64,000 nt of DNA from Paenibacillus sedimenti (lineage in GTDB: Bacteria > Bacillota > Bacilli > Paenibacillales > NBRC-103111), in NCBI RefSeq assembly GCF_014534655.1, contig NZ_JACVVD010000010.1:124001-188000 (forward strand). The letters are read 5' to 3'. How positions within the stretch are numbered: position 1 is the first letter of the stretch; each line of letters begins with the position of its first letter. The notes under the pieces are model-generated. The model was not told where the DNA came from. It saw only the letters and a program-made list of their open reading frames with translations, and did no database searches. The translations under genes were made by a program, and so were the position numbers. Positions 17,104-28,514 of the stretch are shown here, in pieces.

Positions 17104-17199
17104 ATTATCACTCCATTATCACTTGGTTATTTAACCAGTATGATGAAATATACAACGTTACATTCAATATGTACAGAAAAAAGCTCAATGCTTTGAAAA

Positions 17200-17243
17200 A
17201 AATAAACCCTGCCAGCTCGATTTGAAGCTGACAGAGTTTATTT
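17200..17243. terminator. Intrinsic terminator of the exonuclease/amidotransferase-like operon
   Basis: AAATAAACCCTGCCAGCT pairs with AGCTGACAGAGTTTATTT (two mismatches); TTTTTTT follows on the minus strand. It lies 20 bases after the 17264 stop. Confidence 0.8.
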
Positions 17244-17263
17244 ACCCTTTAGAGGCGGACTAC

Positions 17264-18469
17264 CTAGTTTGGCGCGCCGTATGAGCCGGTGCTGAATGTG
17301 CTCCGGTCCCACCACTTATAGCCGGCTGCAGGGGCCGACCATGGTTCGAATTGCGGCTCTACCGTTTGCTGCGGAATTTCATTTTCGTTGCCAGAGGTGA
17401 TGATCGGTGTAGGTTGGTCGAGTACTAATCCCTGGACTTCGCTCAAATCCGTATAGTTTTCTTTCTTGCCCAACCAGTGAATCAGATTGATTAAAAGAAC
17501 TTTATCGTCTTGTTCTTTATACCCGTCATACGTGGTCTTGTTCGAGCCGTTTTCTTCCCGTTTATACTTCGGCGTTATATCTTCGACCGGAGAGGAGTCG
17601 CCGATAAATCCGGCTTTGCCTAGTCCAACCTTGGCGACGGCGACGTACGGTCCCTCCGCAACCCCGCCGCCGGCGTACACGCCTTTATCCACGGCGTTGC
17701 CCCACTTGGCGTTGGTTGTCGGCACGTAGACGATCCCTTTGGCTTTTGTAGGATCGGTAATCAGCACCGTCGAGCCGGCATGCATCGCGACCGTAGATAC
17801 CCCTCGCGTAATCCCGAAGGCCTGCTCCGGCTTGACAATCTGACTCGCTGTAATATCACCCAGCGCGTTATAACGGAAGCGGACGCCGAAGTTCTCGGCC
17901 AGCCAATCGGTACTGGTCACGCCTTGCATGGCGGCCGATGCCGCTTCTTCCGTGGACATGCCTTTCGCCGGATTCGTCCATGCGCCACGGCGGAAGCCGT
18001 TGAAAGCTTCGGAGGAATCCCAGCGGTTCTTATTGCGGTCGGCATTGTAATGATCGGCGATGAAGAAGATGCTGCCGCCCTTTTGTACATATTCAAGCAT
18101 AGCTGCCTGCTCTGTGGTTTTGTAAGGAATATTCGCCTCTGGAATGACAAAGACGTCATAATCCTTCAGGTCATTGTAAGTGAGCGCCGTCGTCTGGCGG
18201 AGCTCCTTCACGTAGTAGCCCGCATCGGCAATCCCGTTGGCAAAATCCGAGAAGCCCCCGTCGATGACCCAGTCCGCCGCTCCCGCGGTTTGACCGTGCG
18301 TGTTATCGAACAGCACCTTCTTGCCGTTCACCGCTCCTCTCGCATCGTAATAGGGTGCCGGGTCCGTAGGACCCTCCGCCATGACGGCGGAGGTAACGGA
18401 AACGGACATGGATACGGTTAATGCTGCGGAGAGCAACGATTTTATCCATCTGTTACTTGTCATAAACAT
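17264..18469 (-). CDS. Secreted protein with class-I glutamine-amidotransferase-like (DUF4350-type) domain
   Basis: 401 residues, with a signal peptide ending near residue 31 (AVMAEG). Residues about 45-300 have the alternating strand/helix layout of a GATase1-like Rossmann domain: KKVLFDNTHGQ, YDVFVIPEANIPY, YVQKGGSIFFIADHYN and GKAGFIGDSSP. No obvious nucleophilic cysteine follows the expected elbow, so amidotransferase activity is unlikely. ATG at 18469 has AAGGAGTTGAATCC upstream and follows the giant nuclease stop by 12 bases, so the two are one transcript and probably function together outside the cell. The role is unknown. Confidence 0.75.
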   Translation of the reverse strand: MFMTSNRWIKSLLSAALTVSMSVSVTSAVMAEGPTDPAPYYDARGAVNGKKVLFDNTHGQTAGAADWVIDGGFSDFANGIADAGYYVKELRQTTALTYNDLKDYDVFVIPEANIPYKTTEQAAMLEYVQKGGSIFFIADHYNADRNKNRWDSSEAFNGFRRGAWTNPAKGMSTEEAASAAMQGVTSTDWLAENFGVRFRYNALGDITASQIVKPEQAFGITRGVSTVAMHAGSTVLITDPTKAKGIVYVPTTNAKWGNAVDKGVYAGGGVAEGPYVAVAKVGLGKAGFIGDSSPVEDITPKYKREENGSNKTTYDGYKEQDDKVLLINLIHWLGKKENYTDLSEVQGLVLDQPTPIITSGNENEIPQQTVEPQFEPWSAPAAGYKWWDRSTFSTGSYGAPN

Positions 18470-18481
18470 GGATTCAACTCC

Positions 18482-21400
18482 TTAGTTCGTATGGGTTCCT
18501 AAACCGTCAATCGTATCGATTGCGAAACCGTCCCAGTTATCCGCCGGGCTGAAAGCATCGCTTGGATTGGTATCGCCTGCTAAGGTTCCAGGCTTGCGGC
18601 GAATGGTGTTGTCTAAAGTAGATGTTAAGCCGCTGCCCCACTCAGCACCAGGGTCAAAGCCAACCTGTCCAATGACATCAATAATCGTACCGTTTTTCTT
18701 AAGCACGATGGCATCATCGCCATTATAGTTAGTTACGCCATGTAAGACATCCGCCACTGCCTTAATGGCTGCATTCGCACTGGTATTCGCGATGACATAT
18801 ACATCATTGTTAATCAATGTGCCGGACAACGAGAGTGTGCTGCCGGCTGTAGTGGCGCCGTTCGAATATAACTCAATTGTATAACCGGTCAAATTAACGG
18901 CTTGCCCTGTACCATTGAAGATCTCAATTGCCTTGTTATTGCTTGAGCCTTCGACGTATTCCGAGAAGAACAAGTCAGTAGATCCTGGGGATGGTTCATC
19001 TGCAATTGGACCAAATGCTGCACTTTTTACGGCTGCGCCATAAGTGACTCCTGTGACCGATAAAGGCGTAACCTCAAACTCGATCATTTTCCCGGCATCG
19101 GATGCTGCAGGCACATAAGTTTTACCATAAACACCGTCAATTACCGTACCATTCGCATACCATTTGTAAATGGAAGCTCCCTCCAGATCCCCGTCTGCAT
19201 CAGTAAAAACATAGTTACCCGTCAAGGCTTCGCCTACTTGGGCAGTACCGGAAATACTCACTGCTGTTGCTGTCGGAGCCGTGTTAACCGGGGTACCGCC
19301 GCCAACGATGTTCACCTGGGTAATCGTCTCGATCGAAGGCTTCGTATTGTACGTATCAATTTTACCGCCGATTTCTACAAGAGCATTCAGGTCAGCGGCC
19401 AAAAGCTTATCTTTAAGCGCCAGGTTCGTGTAATAGCTGTTCGTTTGCGGAATTTGGATAGCGCCCGCCTGATTGGTAAAATCAATCACATCCGGCTGGT
19501 CCGCAAGCACGAAGACGGTATTGGTGTTACTTGCCGCTGTCTTGGAAGTCAAGTACCCGCGTACGAATACAATCGTGCCTACCGGGCTAGACTTTGCTTC
19601 CGCCACCGTCAAAGCCGGGGCCAGATCGTTCACCGTCAGCGTAAGCTGTACTTTAGGCGAGTAGCCCGCTACAGTTCCCTCGGCCGTTTTAACCCCAGGC
19701 GTGCTCGTATCTAGCGTTGAAGGCGTCCATGTCACATCGACTTGTTGCGTAGTACCGTCACTCATCTTTGCCGTTACTTTAGCCGGCAGCGTGTACGTCT
19801 CATTTTTGTTAACCGTTGCCGTTACGTTATCGATACTATCGATCTGTAGCGGTATTGTTTGTGCTTTCACAACGACGTTGAAATCCTTGCTTGTCGATGC
19901 GCTGCCTTTCGTGATCGTGGCTGTCAAGAGAACCACAGCGTCAGCTTCACCCATTGCCGGCCGCTTGATACCTCCGCTTGTTTGAATCGCTGTTGTATTG
20001 CTAGAGCTCCATACAATCGTCGTACCGTTCTGACCGGTAGTCGGCAATGTCAAAGGTGCGATGACTTGGCTAAGATCCACATTCGTATTCTTGATCGTTG
20101 CATCCGTCAAGGCATTTTTAGCAGCTAGTACCGCCTCTGCATCCGTCATCGAACCTGCTTCCAGCACAAGAATGAAGGCTGAACCGCTTGTGTAGCCAGT
20201 CGCCGTTGCAACCACTTCAAGAACGGTACCGTCGAGCTGAGGCGAAATAGCTACGATGAATGCGCCGGTTGTCGCGTCGGCCGTTCCCGTACCAAGCACG
20301 GTAGAACCTGTGCTAACGGTTACTGTAGAACCGGCTTTGGCCGCACCCGTTACTTGTGTGTCTCCGGCACGAACCGTGTTCACGATCGGCTTCTCTTGTA
20401 CTTTTTTCACAGTTACGGTGAAGGACTTCGTATCTTGTGTCGAGTTTCTCGTAATCGTAGCAATTAGCGTTACATCAGTATCTGCAGGCAGTCCGGCTCT
20501 GGTAACCGTGCCATTGCTCACATTAATAATGCCCGCTTGACCGGCATCCTGCAGCGCCCATGTGATCATCGTACCGTCTGCGCCTGCAGCCGGCAGTGAA
20601 ATTGTCGGCGCCGTACCGCTGTAGCTCACATTCAACGCCGCTTTTGCATTCGCTACCGCTTCCGCATCGCTCAGTGTCTCCGGCAATACGGTAATTGTGA
20701 ATGTTTTGCTATCAGAAGCACTGCCCTTCGTAATGGAAGCTGTCAGGATCGCTTGTCCGTTCGGCTGACCCTTCGCCGGTCGAATAATGACACCTGTATT
20801 CGTTACGACTGCAGTGTTATCCGAGCTCCATGTGACTGTTGTACCACTGGGACCAGTAGATGGAAGCGTCAGGTTTGCCGTTACCGCACTTGTGTCGCCG
20901 AGCGTCAGTGCCTGCTTATCTGCGGCTACCGCATCAGCATCACTCAAGCCGCCTGTTACAACGATATCACTAGCTGTGCGAGGATAAATCTGCGGGTTGC
21001 CGCTGAAAATCCCTACGATCCCGGTAACGTTTACTACGTCGCCGTTTTTCACTACAGCGGAGCTTACGCCGTATTTGCCTAGGAACGCTTCATAGCTCGT
21101 ACCGCCGAAAGTCATCGTAAACTTGTTCGAAGCCAAATTCGCAACGGTAACGTTGTTAACCGTTACCAGTTGACCGTAATAGCTGCTTAATTCGTTCAAT
21201 GCTACTAACTTCGGTGCCGGTGCTGCGTTCGGATCGGATAGCTTGGTTACGACTGCACCCGCGTCGAATTCAATCTCTCCGTTGAACGTTTTCTTTTTCC
21301 CGGTTACTCTCACTGTATCGCCGATCTGAAGGGTTCCAGTGAATGTCGGCCTGAATAAATAAATGCCAGCAGTACTGTCTTGCATATAAAACGATTTGTC

Positions 21401-24400
21401 GCTTAACGGTGTCGTCGTAACAACACCAATCGTCGTTCCCGTTGCGTTCTCAGCCAGGTTCCGAATGTCCTGCACGGTTAAAGCCGCTTCTCCCACGGTT
21501 ACCGTCGTCTTCACACTCACGTTCCCGGAGGCATCTACCGCCGTTATTTCGAGTACAGTTCCAACAGCTTGCTTCGCAATACTTACCGAGAAGGTTCCGC
21601 TGGCGCTTGCATAACTGGAGCCAACCGTCGTGGTTCCCGCCTGAACAATAACTTGTGCGCCCGCTTCCGCCAAACCGGTTACGGCGACGCTGTCGCTGTT
21701 CACAGGATTCACCGTTGGCTGTGCCGGAGGTGTCGTATCCGATGGATCAACCAGCGGTGTATAGCCGGCGGCAGCCGCTTCATCCTTCGAGTTAAAGAAT
21801 ACCCGCTTATCGATCGGCACATTCGCCCACAATGAAGGAGCTACATATTTCTTCGTATCAAAGTGACCGACAACGCGGAACAATTCTTTCTGTTCGTCAC
21901 GGGCACGGAAAACGAATGGAAGTTCCGTCAACGGGTCGGCCGGGTTCCAGATTCCTATTTGATTTGCCTTCGCTTCTGCTACTGCAGTCGAGAACTGAAC
22001 AAATTCCGAATCGTTGATCGGCCAAATGAAATACGTCGATGCAAAACCGTCTTGAACCTGCTTCAGGTTCACGTTCAGATTATCCGATTTGCGAACGATT
22101 TGCGCCAGCAATCGGCCATACCCGTCGATAGGCGAAGCGCCCGGTTTGACGATAATCGCATCGCCCGGCTGGAGGAGCAGCTTCATGTTGTTCTTCGCTC
22201 TTTCGCCGTGCGCCTTCTGATTCTTATCCATGCTCACTGCATCCGTACCGCTATAAACGGCTAGATAGTCAAAGCTTGGATCTGTGATATGATACGTCTC
22301 CGGTGTATCCATGTTTAAAAAGCGAATCGTATCCAAACCGATGACCGGTACGCCCAGCTTGATCGTATCGCCGTCAACGACCCGCTCGACGACCGACTCA
22401 TAGCTTTCTTTAGGCTGCGGCTTTGCCGGTTGGTCTGGCAGCAGCGTCAAATCGGATTGAGCTGCAAGAATGACTTGATAAAGCGTATTATACTGACCCA
22501 GAATGCCCGTCACTTCGTACCATTTGTCTTTCTGAATCAGTGAGGCATCAACTGCGCCTACAGTGGCCCGTAAAGTAATGCCATAGTAATCTGTATCAAC
22601 AGCGGTCACATCAAAAGCGCCGCCGGTCGCTTCCGACGCAATGCTCATCACGTACACGTTCAGCTTGACTCTTGTTCCTTCAAGAGGCTCCGCTTGTGCA
22701 GCTGTATTCAGCTGAGCCGCCGTCGTAACGGTTGGAGCCGGAACCGGGTTGCCGCTGCTGATCTTGACGACATCCGCTGCCGAAGCCGGCTTGATCTCCG
22801 TTAATTTGTTGTACTCGACAATCGTTCCCTTCACACGAACGCGATCCCCGGCCTTTAAGTCCGGATAACCGCTCGCGGAGGACGCGAAAATATTAATACC
22901 GCCTGTTGCATCCTGCATATAAGTGGACAATTTACCGCCGCCGATAGCCGAGTTGTCAGCAGTTACAATCCCTTCGATAGAAACAATTTGGTTCAGTTTG
23001 ATTTTCTCGGATGCAATGGTTCCTACCACCGTCACATCGACAGGCGTACTGTTATTGCCGGCACCGTTCGAAGCAATAACTGTCAAAACGGAACCAGCCG
23101 CTTGCGCTGCAATCGGTACACTAAAGACTCCTGTTCCGTTCACCAATGCCGTACCCAGTACGGTGCTGCCCGCTTTGACAGTTACCGTTGTATTCGGTGT
23201 CGCGGTTCCAGTTACTTCTGTACTGTTCGCGTATACCGGATTCACGCTAGGAGCTGCTACAGGACCTGTTACTTCTGCGCTATATGCGACCGGGTAACGG
23301 GGACCTTCGTTCGTCCCAACAGTATTGGAGACATATACGACACCGGCAGCAGCACCTAAATCCAAGCCTGTGACCGTTGCGGACGTTTGCCCCGTTGCTA
23401 CCGTAGCTTGTCCAAGAATAGTTGCAACCGTCGTGTCAGCAGTCGCATATACTTTGATTTTATTGCCTGCCGTTAATTGAGTTACGCTAACCGTATCAGC
23501 CGCACCTGCGTTGTTCGTCGCCGTCAACTGGTTCACATATTGAATGCGTCCTTCCGCCTGATAGCTGATCGGACCGCCATAATTTCTCACAAAGCTTACC
23601 AGAGCTTCCAGGTCTTCCGGACCTGTGACCGGATTTTTGCCGAGCATACCAATCGGCTTATATTTGGCTGAAGTGGACGTCGCCATGAAGTTATTGGTAA
23701 CTAACGTATAAGTCGCAGCCGGATCGATTGGCGTACCATCGGCGAACGTAATGTCAACAACCTTACTGGTTGCAAAATTATACGTATACTTCAAGCCCGC
23801 AACGCTGTAATCCGGGCCGAATCTGGCACTCATCTGTGCATCCAGAATCGGTCTGAGATCTGCACCCTTGATTTCAAGCTTCATCAAAATATTGCCAAAC
23901 GGCATAATGTTAAACAATTCATTCCACGTAATGTCGCCCTGGTTCAGGTTGGCACGGATACCGCCTCCGTTCATCATGGCAAAGTCGGCGTTCATCGATG
24001 CTTTCATGCTGTCCGCAATCAGGTTGCCAAGCGCATTGTCCCCGATATTGGTATAGCCTCCTGCCATCGGAATGGCTGCATAGCCGACAACTTCATTCAG
24101 CTTTGGCCCGAGCTCTGTCGTATAGTGGTCGATGATTCCTTTAACCGTCGCGTCCGGCGTTACGCCGTCTTGCTTAACATACACGAGTTCTGCGGATTTA
24201 GTCGTAATATCTTTCGTTACAGGATCGATCAGGATCTCGACATCCGAGAATGCTTTTCCATACTCGTAGGCTTGTACGATCAGTTTCCCGTCTACCAAAC
24301 CGTTGTTCATAACATGATTATGAGCTGCAAAAATAATATCTACTTCGTCATCTACATTGTTTGCCAAGTCGGCTGCAGGACCGGTTAAGGTGCTGCCTGT

Positions 24401-26089
24401 TTGTACCGCATCCATGTGAGAAAGAACGATAATGGCTTTAATTCCTTGCGCTTTCAATTCAGCGACTGCTTCATTGACAGCAGTAGCTTCATCCGTAAAG
24501 TCAATGTCCGCAATGCCGCCCGGCATCACCATGCCTGCAGCTGCTCTTGTGACAACACCGACAAAACCGATTTTGACGCCTCCGATTTCCTTAACGGCAT
24601 ATGGAGGAATGACATGTTGACCGTTGGCCTTATACTTCACGTTAGCTGCAACCATCGGAAAATTGATGCCGTCGTAATTCGGCGTTCCTTTACCTTGCGG
24701 ATGCGCGCCGCCGTTGATCAAACGCAGCATTTCCGCCGTACCTTCATCAAACTCGTGGTTCCCGAGCGTGCCCACCTGGAAACCGATGGCTTCCATGACT
24801 TCTACAGTCGGCTCATCCTGAAAAAGTGCAGATACCGGAGGGGAACCGCCGACCATGTCCCCTGCATGAACGATTAATGTGTTCGGGTTCGTTGCTTTGC
24901 GTTCTTTCAAGTAAGTCGCTGCGTAATCCATCCGGCCTACTTTTTCTTTAATCCCGTCAGCGTTCGTATCGATCTCTTCGGTTTGATCGATTTTCCCGTG
25001 CAGGTCATTCACACTAAGGATCTGTATAGAAATAGGTCCAGGCGTTGCTTTTACCTCTGCCGACTTCGCCGACTCGTTACCCGCGTTGTCTACCGCGCTG
25101 ATCTGGAACGAGTACTCCGTGCCGTCCGTCAAGCCGGTAACCGTGTGGGTCGCGCCCACAACATTAGATGCAATAACTGAACCGCCTTGATAAATGTTAT
25201 AGCCTTTCAAATCGGACTCGGCGTTCGCCGTCCAAGTCAATGTCACTTCCGCATTGCCCGCCGCTGCTTGCAGCCCTGCCGGTACGGCCGGTCCTATCGT
25301 GTCTACCGGCGTTGCTTGCGCAGCCGTCGACTTCGCCGACTCGTTACCCGCGTTGTCTACCGCGCTGACCTGGAACGAATACGCTGTACCGTTCGTCAAG
25401 CCGGTTACCGTGTGGGTAGCGGTCAATACATTTTGTGCAATGATCGTGCTGTCTTGGTAGATATTATATCCCTTCAAATCGGACTCGGTGTTCGCCGTCC
25501 AAGTCAAGGTTACCACCGAATCACCTGCTGCCGTTTGCAGTCCTGCAGGTACAGCTGGCGCTGTCATATCTACTGGCGTTGCTTTGACAGCCGCTGTCTT
25601 CGCCGATTCCCTACCCTTTTTATCTACCGCGCTGATCTGGAACGAATACTCGGTACCATTGTTCAGACCGTTAACGGTGTAAGTAGTTGACAGCAATGGC
25701 TTCGTGTTCAGCTTAATACTTCCTTGGTACACGTTATAACCTATCAAATCTTTTTCCGTGTTAGCGTTCCATGTCAGCGTAACACTGGTGTCCCCTGCTA
25801 AAGTAGTCAATCCCGTAGGCTGCTGGGGTAACTTCCGGTTGTCATTGTGGTCACCGTTGTTTCCATTGTTGTTTCCATTGTTGTTTCCGTTGTTGTTTCC
25901 GTTGTTACCATTGTTTCCGTTGTTTCCATTACCATTTCCTTTACCTTCCTTACCGCTATCGTTAGCCGAGAAGTCCGAAGCTGCTGCGGCTGAAACGGTC
26001 GTCGTTACCGGCAGTATCAAACCGACAACCAACGACAAAGAAACGATCATGCTTAGCGTTTTCTTCAGCGTTTTCCAATAAAACAACAT
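18482..26089 (-). CDS. Giant secreted 5'-nucleotidase / thermonuclease multidomain protein (YhcR-like)
   Basis: 2535 residues. Order (approximate): signal peptide 1-35; Asn/Gly-rich linker 45-85; three fibronectin type III domains 88-350; calcineurin-like 5'-nucleotidase (VNDLHGK near 360, [16 protein letters not shown]) with its C-terminal domain ([10 protein letters not shown]) to about 850; Ig-like repeats; OB-fold 1030-1160; SNase-type nuclease 1230-1410 ([19 protein letters not shown]); Ig-like; second OB-fold 1535-1680; several bacterial Ig-like domains; third OB-like domain 2155-2280; lamin-tail domain 2370-2535. It should degrade extracellular nucleic acid and dephosphorylate the nucleotides. 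No SLH or LPXTG anchor is seen. ATG at 26089 follows AAGGAGG. Confidence 0.9.
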   Translation of the reverse strand: MLFYWKTLKKTLSMIVSLSLVVGLILPVTTTVSAAAASDFSANDSGKEGKGNGNGNNGNNGNNGNNNGNNNGNNNGNNGDHNDNRKLPQQPTGLTTLAGDTSVTLTWNANTEKDLIGYNVYQGSIKLNTKPLLSTTYTVNGLNNGTEYSFQISAVDKKGRESAKTAAVKATPVDMTAPAVPAGLQTAAGDSVVTLTWTANTESDLKGYNIYQDSTIIAQNVLTATHTVTGLTNGTAYSFQVSAVDNAGNESAKSTAAQATPVDTIGPAVPAGLQAAAGNAEVTLTWTANAESDLKGYNIYQGGSVIASNVVGATHTVTGLTDGTEYSFQISAVDNAGNESAKSAEVKATPGPISIQILSVNDLHGKIDQTEEIDTNADGIKEKVGRMDYAATYLKERKATNPNTLIVHAGDMVGGSPPVSALFQDEPTVEVMEAIGFQVGTLGNHEFDEGTAEMLRLINGGAHPQGKGTPNYDGINFPMVAANVKYKANGQHVIPPYAVKEIGGVKIGFVGVVTRAAAGMVMPGGIADIDFTDEATAVNEAVAELKAQGIKAIIVLSHMDAVQTGSTLTGPAADLANNVDDEVDIIFAAHNHVMNNGLVDGKLIVQAYEYGKAFSDVEILIDPVTKDITTKSAELVYVKQDGVTPDATVKGIIDHYTTELGPKLNEVVGYAAIPMAGGYTNIGDNALGNLIADSMKASMNADFAMMNGGGIRANLNQGDITWNELFNIMPFGNILMKLEIKGADLRPILDAQMSARFGPDYSVAGLKYTYNFATSKVVDITFADGTPIDPAATYTLVTNNFMATSTSAKYKPIGMLGKNPVTGPEDLEALVSFVRNYGGPISYQAEGRIQYVNQLTATNNAGAADTVSVTQLTAGNKIKVYATADTTVATILGQATVATGQTSATVTGLDLGAAAGVVYVSNTVGTNEGPRYPVAYSAEVTGPVAAPSVNPVYANSTEVTGTATPNTTVTVKAGSTVLGTALVNGTGVFSVPIAAQAAGSVLTVIASNGAGNNSTPVDVTVVGTIASEKIKLNQIVSIEGIVTADNSAIGGGKLSTYMQDATGGINIFASSASGYPDLKAGDRVRVKGTIVEYNKLTEIKPASAADVVKISSGNPVPAPTVTTAAQLNTAAQAEPLEGTRVKLNVYVMSIASEATGGAFDVTAVDTDYYGITLRATVGAVDASLIQKDKWYEVTGILGQYNTLYQVILAAQSDLTLLPDQPAKPQPKESYESVVERVVDGDTIKLGVPVIGLDTIRFLNMDTPETYHITDPSFDYLAVYSGTDAVSMDKNQKAHGERAKNNMKLLLQPGDAIIVKPGASPIDGYGRLLAQIVRKSDNLNVNLKQVQDGFASTYFIWPINDSEFVQFSTAVAEAKANQIGIWNPADPLTELPFVFRARDEQKELFRVVGHFDTKKYVAPSLWANVPIDKRVFFNSKDEAAAAGYTPLVDPSDTTPPAQPTVNPVNSDSVAVTGLAEAGAQVIVQAGTTTVGSSYASASGTFSVSIAKQAVGTVLEITAVDASGNVSVKTTVTVGEAALTVQDIRNLAENATGTTIGVVTTTPLSDKSFYMQDSTAGIYLFRPTFTGTLQIGDTVRVTGKKKTFNGEIEFDAGAVVTKLSDPNAAPAPKLVALNELSSYYGQLVTVNNVTVANLASNKFTMTFGGTSYEAFLGKYGVSSAVVKNGDVVNVTGIVGIFSGNPQIYPRTASDIVVTGGLSDADAVAADKQALTLGDTSAVTANLTLPSTGPSGTTVTWSSDNTAVVTNTGVIIRPAKGQPNGQAILTASITKGSASDSKTFTITVLPETLSDAEAVANAKAALNVSYSGTAPTISLPAAGADGTMITWALQDAGQAGIINVSNGTVTRAGLPADTDVTLIATITRNSTQDTKSFTVTVKKVQEKPIVNTVRAGDTQVTGAAKAGSTVTVSTGSTVLGTGTADATTGAFIVAISPQLDGTVLEVVATATGYTSGSAFILVLEAGSMTDAEAVLAAKNALTDATIKNTNVDLSQVIAPLTLPTTGQNGTTIVWSSSNTTAIQTSGGIKRPAMGEADAVVLLTATITKGSASTSKDFNVVVKAQTIPLQIDSIDNVTATVNKNETYTLPAKVTAKMSDGTTQQVDVTWTPSTLDTSTPGVKTAEGTVAGYSPKVQLTLTVNDLAPALTVAEAKSSPVGTIVFVRGYLTSKTAASNTNTVFVLADQPDVIDFTNQAGAIQIPQTNSYYTNLALKDKLLAADLNALVEIGGKIDTYNTKPSIETITQVNIVGGGTPVNTAPTATAVSISGTAQVGEALTGNYVFTDADGDLEGASIYKWYANGTVIDGVYGKTYVPAASDAGKMIEFEVTPLSVTGVTYGAAVKSAAFGPIADEPSPGSTDLFFSEYVEGSSNNKAIEIFNGTGQAVNLTGYTIELYSNGATTAGSTLSLSGTLINNDVYVIANTSANAAIKAVADVLHGVTNYNGDDAIVLKKNGTIIDVIGQVGFDPGAEWGSGLTSTLDNTIRRKPGTLAGDTNPSDAFSPADNWDGFAIDTIDGLGTHTN
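25841..25940. repeat. Short tandem repeat coding an Asn/Gly linker
   Basis: Tandem copies of 9-12-base units (TTGTTTCCG, TTGTTGTTTCCA and variants on the plus strand) that encode NGN/GNN runs between the signal peptide and the first fibronectin domain. Such tracts change length easily by slippage, in multiples of three here. Confidence 0.8.
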
Positions 26090-26337
26090 GTTTTCCTCCT
26101 TTTTTCCCACAACAAATATGAGTGTGATTATTTTCCAGTATATGAAATGCCAATACTAGACTAGAATAAACAGTCTCTGTTAAGAGACTTTAAGAGTTAT
26201 AATAAGTTTACATAAATTTATTTGAGAATACTGTCACAAATTGCACCTTTCGGAACTAGCATTTACAAAAAATTTACCCTTGTTCGATAAAATTCGAGTC
26301 CTTGGGCTCATATTGATTAACTCATTGCTGCAACGTA
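26090..26337. promoter_or_regulatory. Upstream region of the giant nuclease gene
   Basis: No gene. On the minus strand a row of TTAACA-like hexamers (TTAACA 26178-26183, TTAAAG 26188-26193, TTATAA 26197-26202) spaced 9-10 bases lies about 90-115 bases before the start, resembling a PhoP box. No convincing -35/-10 pair was fixed. Confidence 0.3.
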
Positions 26338-26388
26338 CAAAAAAAAGCCCGCATGAGCTATGAAAAATGCTCGTGCAAGCTTGAGTAT
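26338..26388 (-). terminator. Terminator after the CYTH-domain gene
   Basis: On the minus strand GCACGAGC ... GCTCATGC (with one G-T pair) extended by GC/GGGC and followed by TTTTTTTT. Confidence 0.6.
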
Positions 26389-26419
26389 GGCCAGTCAGAT
26401 AAATGTCAATATAGACTTA

Positions 26420-26911
26420 CTATTTTCTCTGCAGTTGAATCCACATTGTCTTATTCCCAAACTCTTCCTCTTGACCTAACTCTCTGCCAAACCAACTCGG
26501 TACTATAAAGCGGTTCGCGGCATCCACATCAGGAAACTCAACCTCTATAACCATGAGATCAATATGTTTATATTCATCAATTTCAAAAAGCATCCCCTGA
26601 CAATCTACCGTCGTACGAATTTTCTCTAGAGGTATTAACCCCGTACGGTCTAATAGCTGCTTATAAATATGTTCTGAAATCTTGTACTCTATCTCTTCCC
26701 TGACTAATCCATGCCCTGATTTGAAAGTATGCGTATAATCCGATACTCCACTGCTGTCAACCAATTGGCGCACTCTAATTTCCTGATCAGCCGAAAAGGC
26801 TAAATACGTTTGATATATGTACTTTCTTGATACCAAAGTAATTTCATTATTGCTCAACTCAGCCGTAGGGAACGCTGGCAGCAGCCACTTTCTTTCGATT
26901 TCGGAACTCAT
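26420..26911 (-). CDS. CYTH-domain protein (adenylate cyclase/thiamine triphosphatase fold)
   Basis: 163 residues. The defining EIERKW motif is at residues 4-9, followed by RVRQL, the charged-strand blocks HTFKSG and REEIEYKI, and FEIDEYKHIDLMVIEVEF. The alternating acidic and basic strands would form the CYTH tunnel that binds polyphosphate substrates with divalent metal. It may hydrolyse triphosphate compounds such as inorganic triphosphate or thiamine triphosphate; the substrate is not determinable. ATG at 26911 is chosen because AGAGG precedes it and EIERK must be near the N-terminus. A small membrane protein gene lies 54 bases upstream. Confidence 0.87.
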   Translation of the reverse strand: MSSEIERKWLLPAFPTAELSNNEITLVSRKYIYQTYLAFSADQEIRVRQLVDSSGVSDYTHTFKSGHGLVREEIEYKISEHIYKQLLDRTGLIPLEKIRTTVDCQGMLFEIDEYKHIDLMVIEVEFPDVDAANRFIVPSWFGRELGQEEEFGNKTMWIQLQRK

Positions 26912-26965
26912 GGGTAAGGCCTCTTTTCTATTAATAATATTTCTATAAAGATACTGCAATTTTAC

Positions 26966-27166
26966 TTACATTACTATTGAAATAATAATGCCTGCTAAGC
27001 CGATTATGAAACAAATTCCCCCGCCGATCCGGGTGTTCAATATATACAGGTCTGAAGGTTCGTCAGCGTCCTTGGACGTCCATCGTTCTGTGACGGACCA
27101 AAATAGAGTCGTCTTCCACAACATCAATATTCCGGCTAACAGCAGAAACACACTAAGGAAAATCAA
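26966..27166 (-). CDS. Small DUF6199-like membrane protein
   Basis: About 66 residues with two transmembrane segments, the pattern TERWTSKDADEPSDLY between them, and GGGICFIIGLAGI in the second. This matches the short DUF6199 proteins of Paenibacillus and Bacillus, of unknown function. TTG at 27166 has AAGGGGG 9 bases upstream; a TTG 24 bases earlier is less well placed. It probably shares a transcript with the CYTH gene. Confidence 0.65.
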   Translation of the reverse strand: MIFLSVFLLLAGILMLWKTTLFWSVTERWTSKDADEPSDLYILNTRIGGGICFIIGLAGIIISIVM

Positions 27167-27301
27167 CGATGATACCCCCTTGTTTCCCAAGCTAGTTTAT
27201 CTGTATTTAAATATGTACACAATAAGTGTAATGGCATATAATAATTATCAGCCAAAACCCTTGATTTAAAAGCATTTTCAAGTGTAAAGGAGTGATGTAA
27301 A

Positions 27302-28441
27302 ATGACGTATACTTTTTCATCTGAACATTTCAAATATGAAGGGGAACGATTAGTGTTTCGCCCTAATTTTAACCCCTTCGACTATGAGATTCAGCAACTT
27401 ATTCTAGAAGCAGAAAGAAATATCGGAGCACTGGCAAGATTGGGCCTCAAAAACCACCCGTTAAAGCCAACCATCCTGCGTAATTCAATGGTTAAGACAG
27501 CGCACTTCACAACCAAAATAGAACAAAACAAATTAGAATATAAAGAAGTTGAACAACTCTACCAAAATTATAAGAGAAATCCATTAACAATTAAACAGAA
27601 GGCACAACTTGAAGTGAGAAATGTCTTTGAGACGTACGAGTTCATCTATGATTTAAACCCGTCCAGAGACTTCTCAGATATGGATGAGCCTATATTAAAA
27701 AAATTACAACAACTACTAATGAAAGATTTAACGGGGTATCCGGAAGGGTATAGGCAAATTCCTGTTGCCCTTCAAGACAGCGATGGAATCGTTAGTTATC
27801 AACCTCCCCCTTTTAATCAGGTTCCCCATTTAATGAACGCATTCTTCTCGTGGTTGTACACTAGTGTAACGGGACATATACATGCATATGATTCAAAAAT
27901 AAATCAAGAGAAAAAGCTTCATCCACTACTAATATCCGGTATTACCCACCACCTGATAGGATACGTCCATCCATTTCCTGACGGTAACGGACGAACGGCT
28001 CGAGCATTTTCGACTTTAGTAGGATTAATTCATAACGATCTCTCTAAGATAAAAGATGCATTTAGTGTTGAAGAGTATTTCGACAAACGAATTGAAGATT
28101 ATTACGATACTCTCATGTTGGCTACACAAGGCGACCTAAAACCCTTCCTCATTTTTTATCTGGACTGTGTCAATGCCTCACTCACAAAAGTACTTAATGA
28201 GCTACAAAGATATGACAAAATTAAACACATTCGAGAGATACTTGGGAAGGGCCATGCAAAGACCATGTTTGAGCTAATAGCTAGGATGGAAGATGGCGAG
28301 ATGTTCCACAGGCAGTTATTTGATGATACCTTAGATGCATCCCCATCAAGTATTGCTAAAAATTTATCAAGGCTGAAAGATCTAGGAGTGATTCGATCTG
28401 GTGAAAATCGGGGAGAGTATATGATCTCTATATTGGATTGA
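27302..28441 (+). CDS. Fic-family adenylyltransferase with built-in inhibitory helix
   Basis: 379 residues. The Fic motif HPFPDGNGRTAR starts at H223. It transfers AMP (or another nucleotide part) to a hydroxyl side chain of a target protein. Near the N-terminus TTKIEQN (E74) matches the (S/T)xxxE(G/N)-type inhibitory helix, so this looks like a class II, self-inhibited Fic. The C-terminus (about 310-379) is a winged-helix-like segment (SIAKNLSRLKDLGVIRS), suggesting DNA binding or self-regulation. ATG follows AAAGGAGTGA. No separate antitoxin is needed or seen. Confidence 0.88.
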   Translation: MTYTFSSEHFKYEGERLVFRPNFNPFDYEIQQLILEAERNIGALARLGLKNHPLKPTILRNSMVKTAHFTTKIEQNKLEYKEVEQLYQNYKRNPLTIKQKAQLEVRNVFETYEFIYDLNPSRDFSDMDEPILKKLQQLLMKDLTGYPEGYRQIPVALQDSDGIVSYQPPPFNQVPHLMNAFFSWLYTSVTGHIHAYDSKINQEKKLHPLLISGITHHLIGYVHPFPDGNGRTARAFSTLVGLIHNDLSKIKDAFSVEEYFDKRIEDYYDTLMLATQGDLKPFLIFYLDCVNASLTKVLNELQRYDKIKHIREILGKGHAKTMFELIARMEDGEMFHRQLFDDTLDASPSSIAKNLSRLKDLGVIRSGENRGEYMISILD

Positions 28442-28458
28442 GTAAAGAGCAAAGAAAA

Positions 28459-28495
28459 AGGGAGATTCGTAAAAAAACGTATCTCCTTTCCTTGT
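28459..28495 (+). terminator. Terminator after the Fic gene
   Basis: GGGAGATTCGT and ACGTATCTCC form an imperfect stem around an A-rich loop, followed by TTTCCTT. Confidence 0.6.
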
Positions 28496-28514
28496 ATAAT
28501 TTTGAGCTACTAAT

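Noticed and set aside
24983..25690. Long plus-strand open frames opposite the fibronectin-coding repeats
   Set aside because: They are antisense shadows of a repetitive coding region, without ribosome sites or domain patterns.
25841..25940. CRISPR-like or regulatory tandem repeat
   Set aside because: The units are in frame and simply encode an Asn/Gly linker of the secreted protein.
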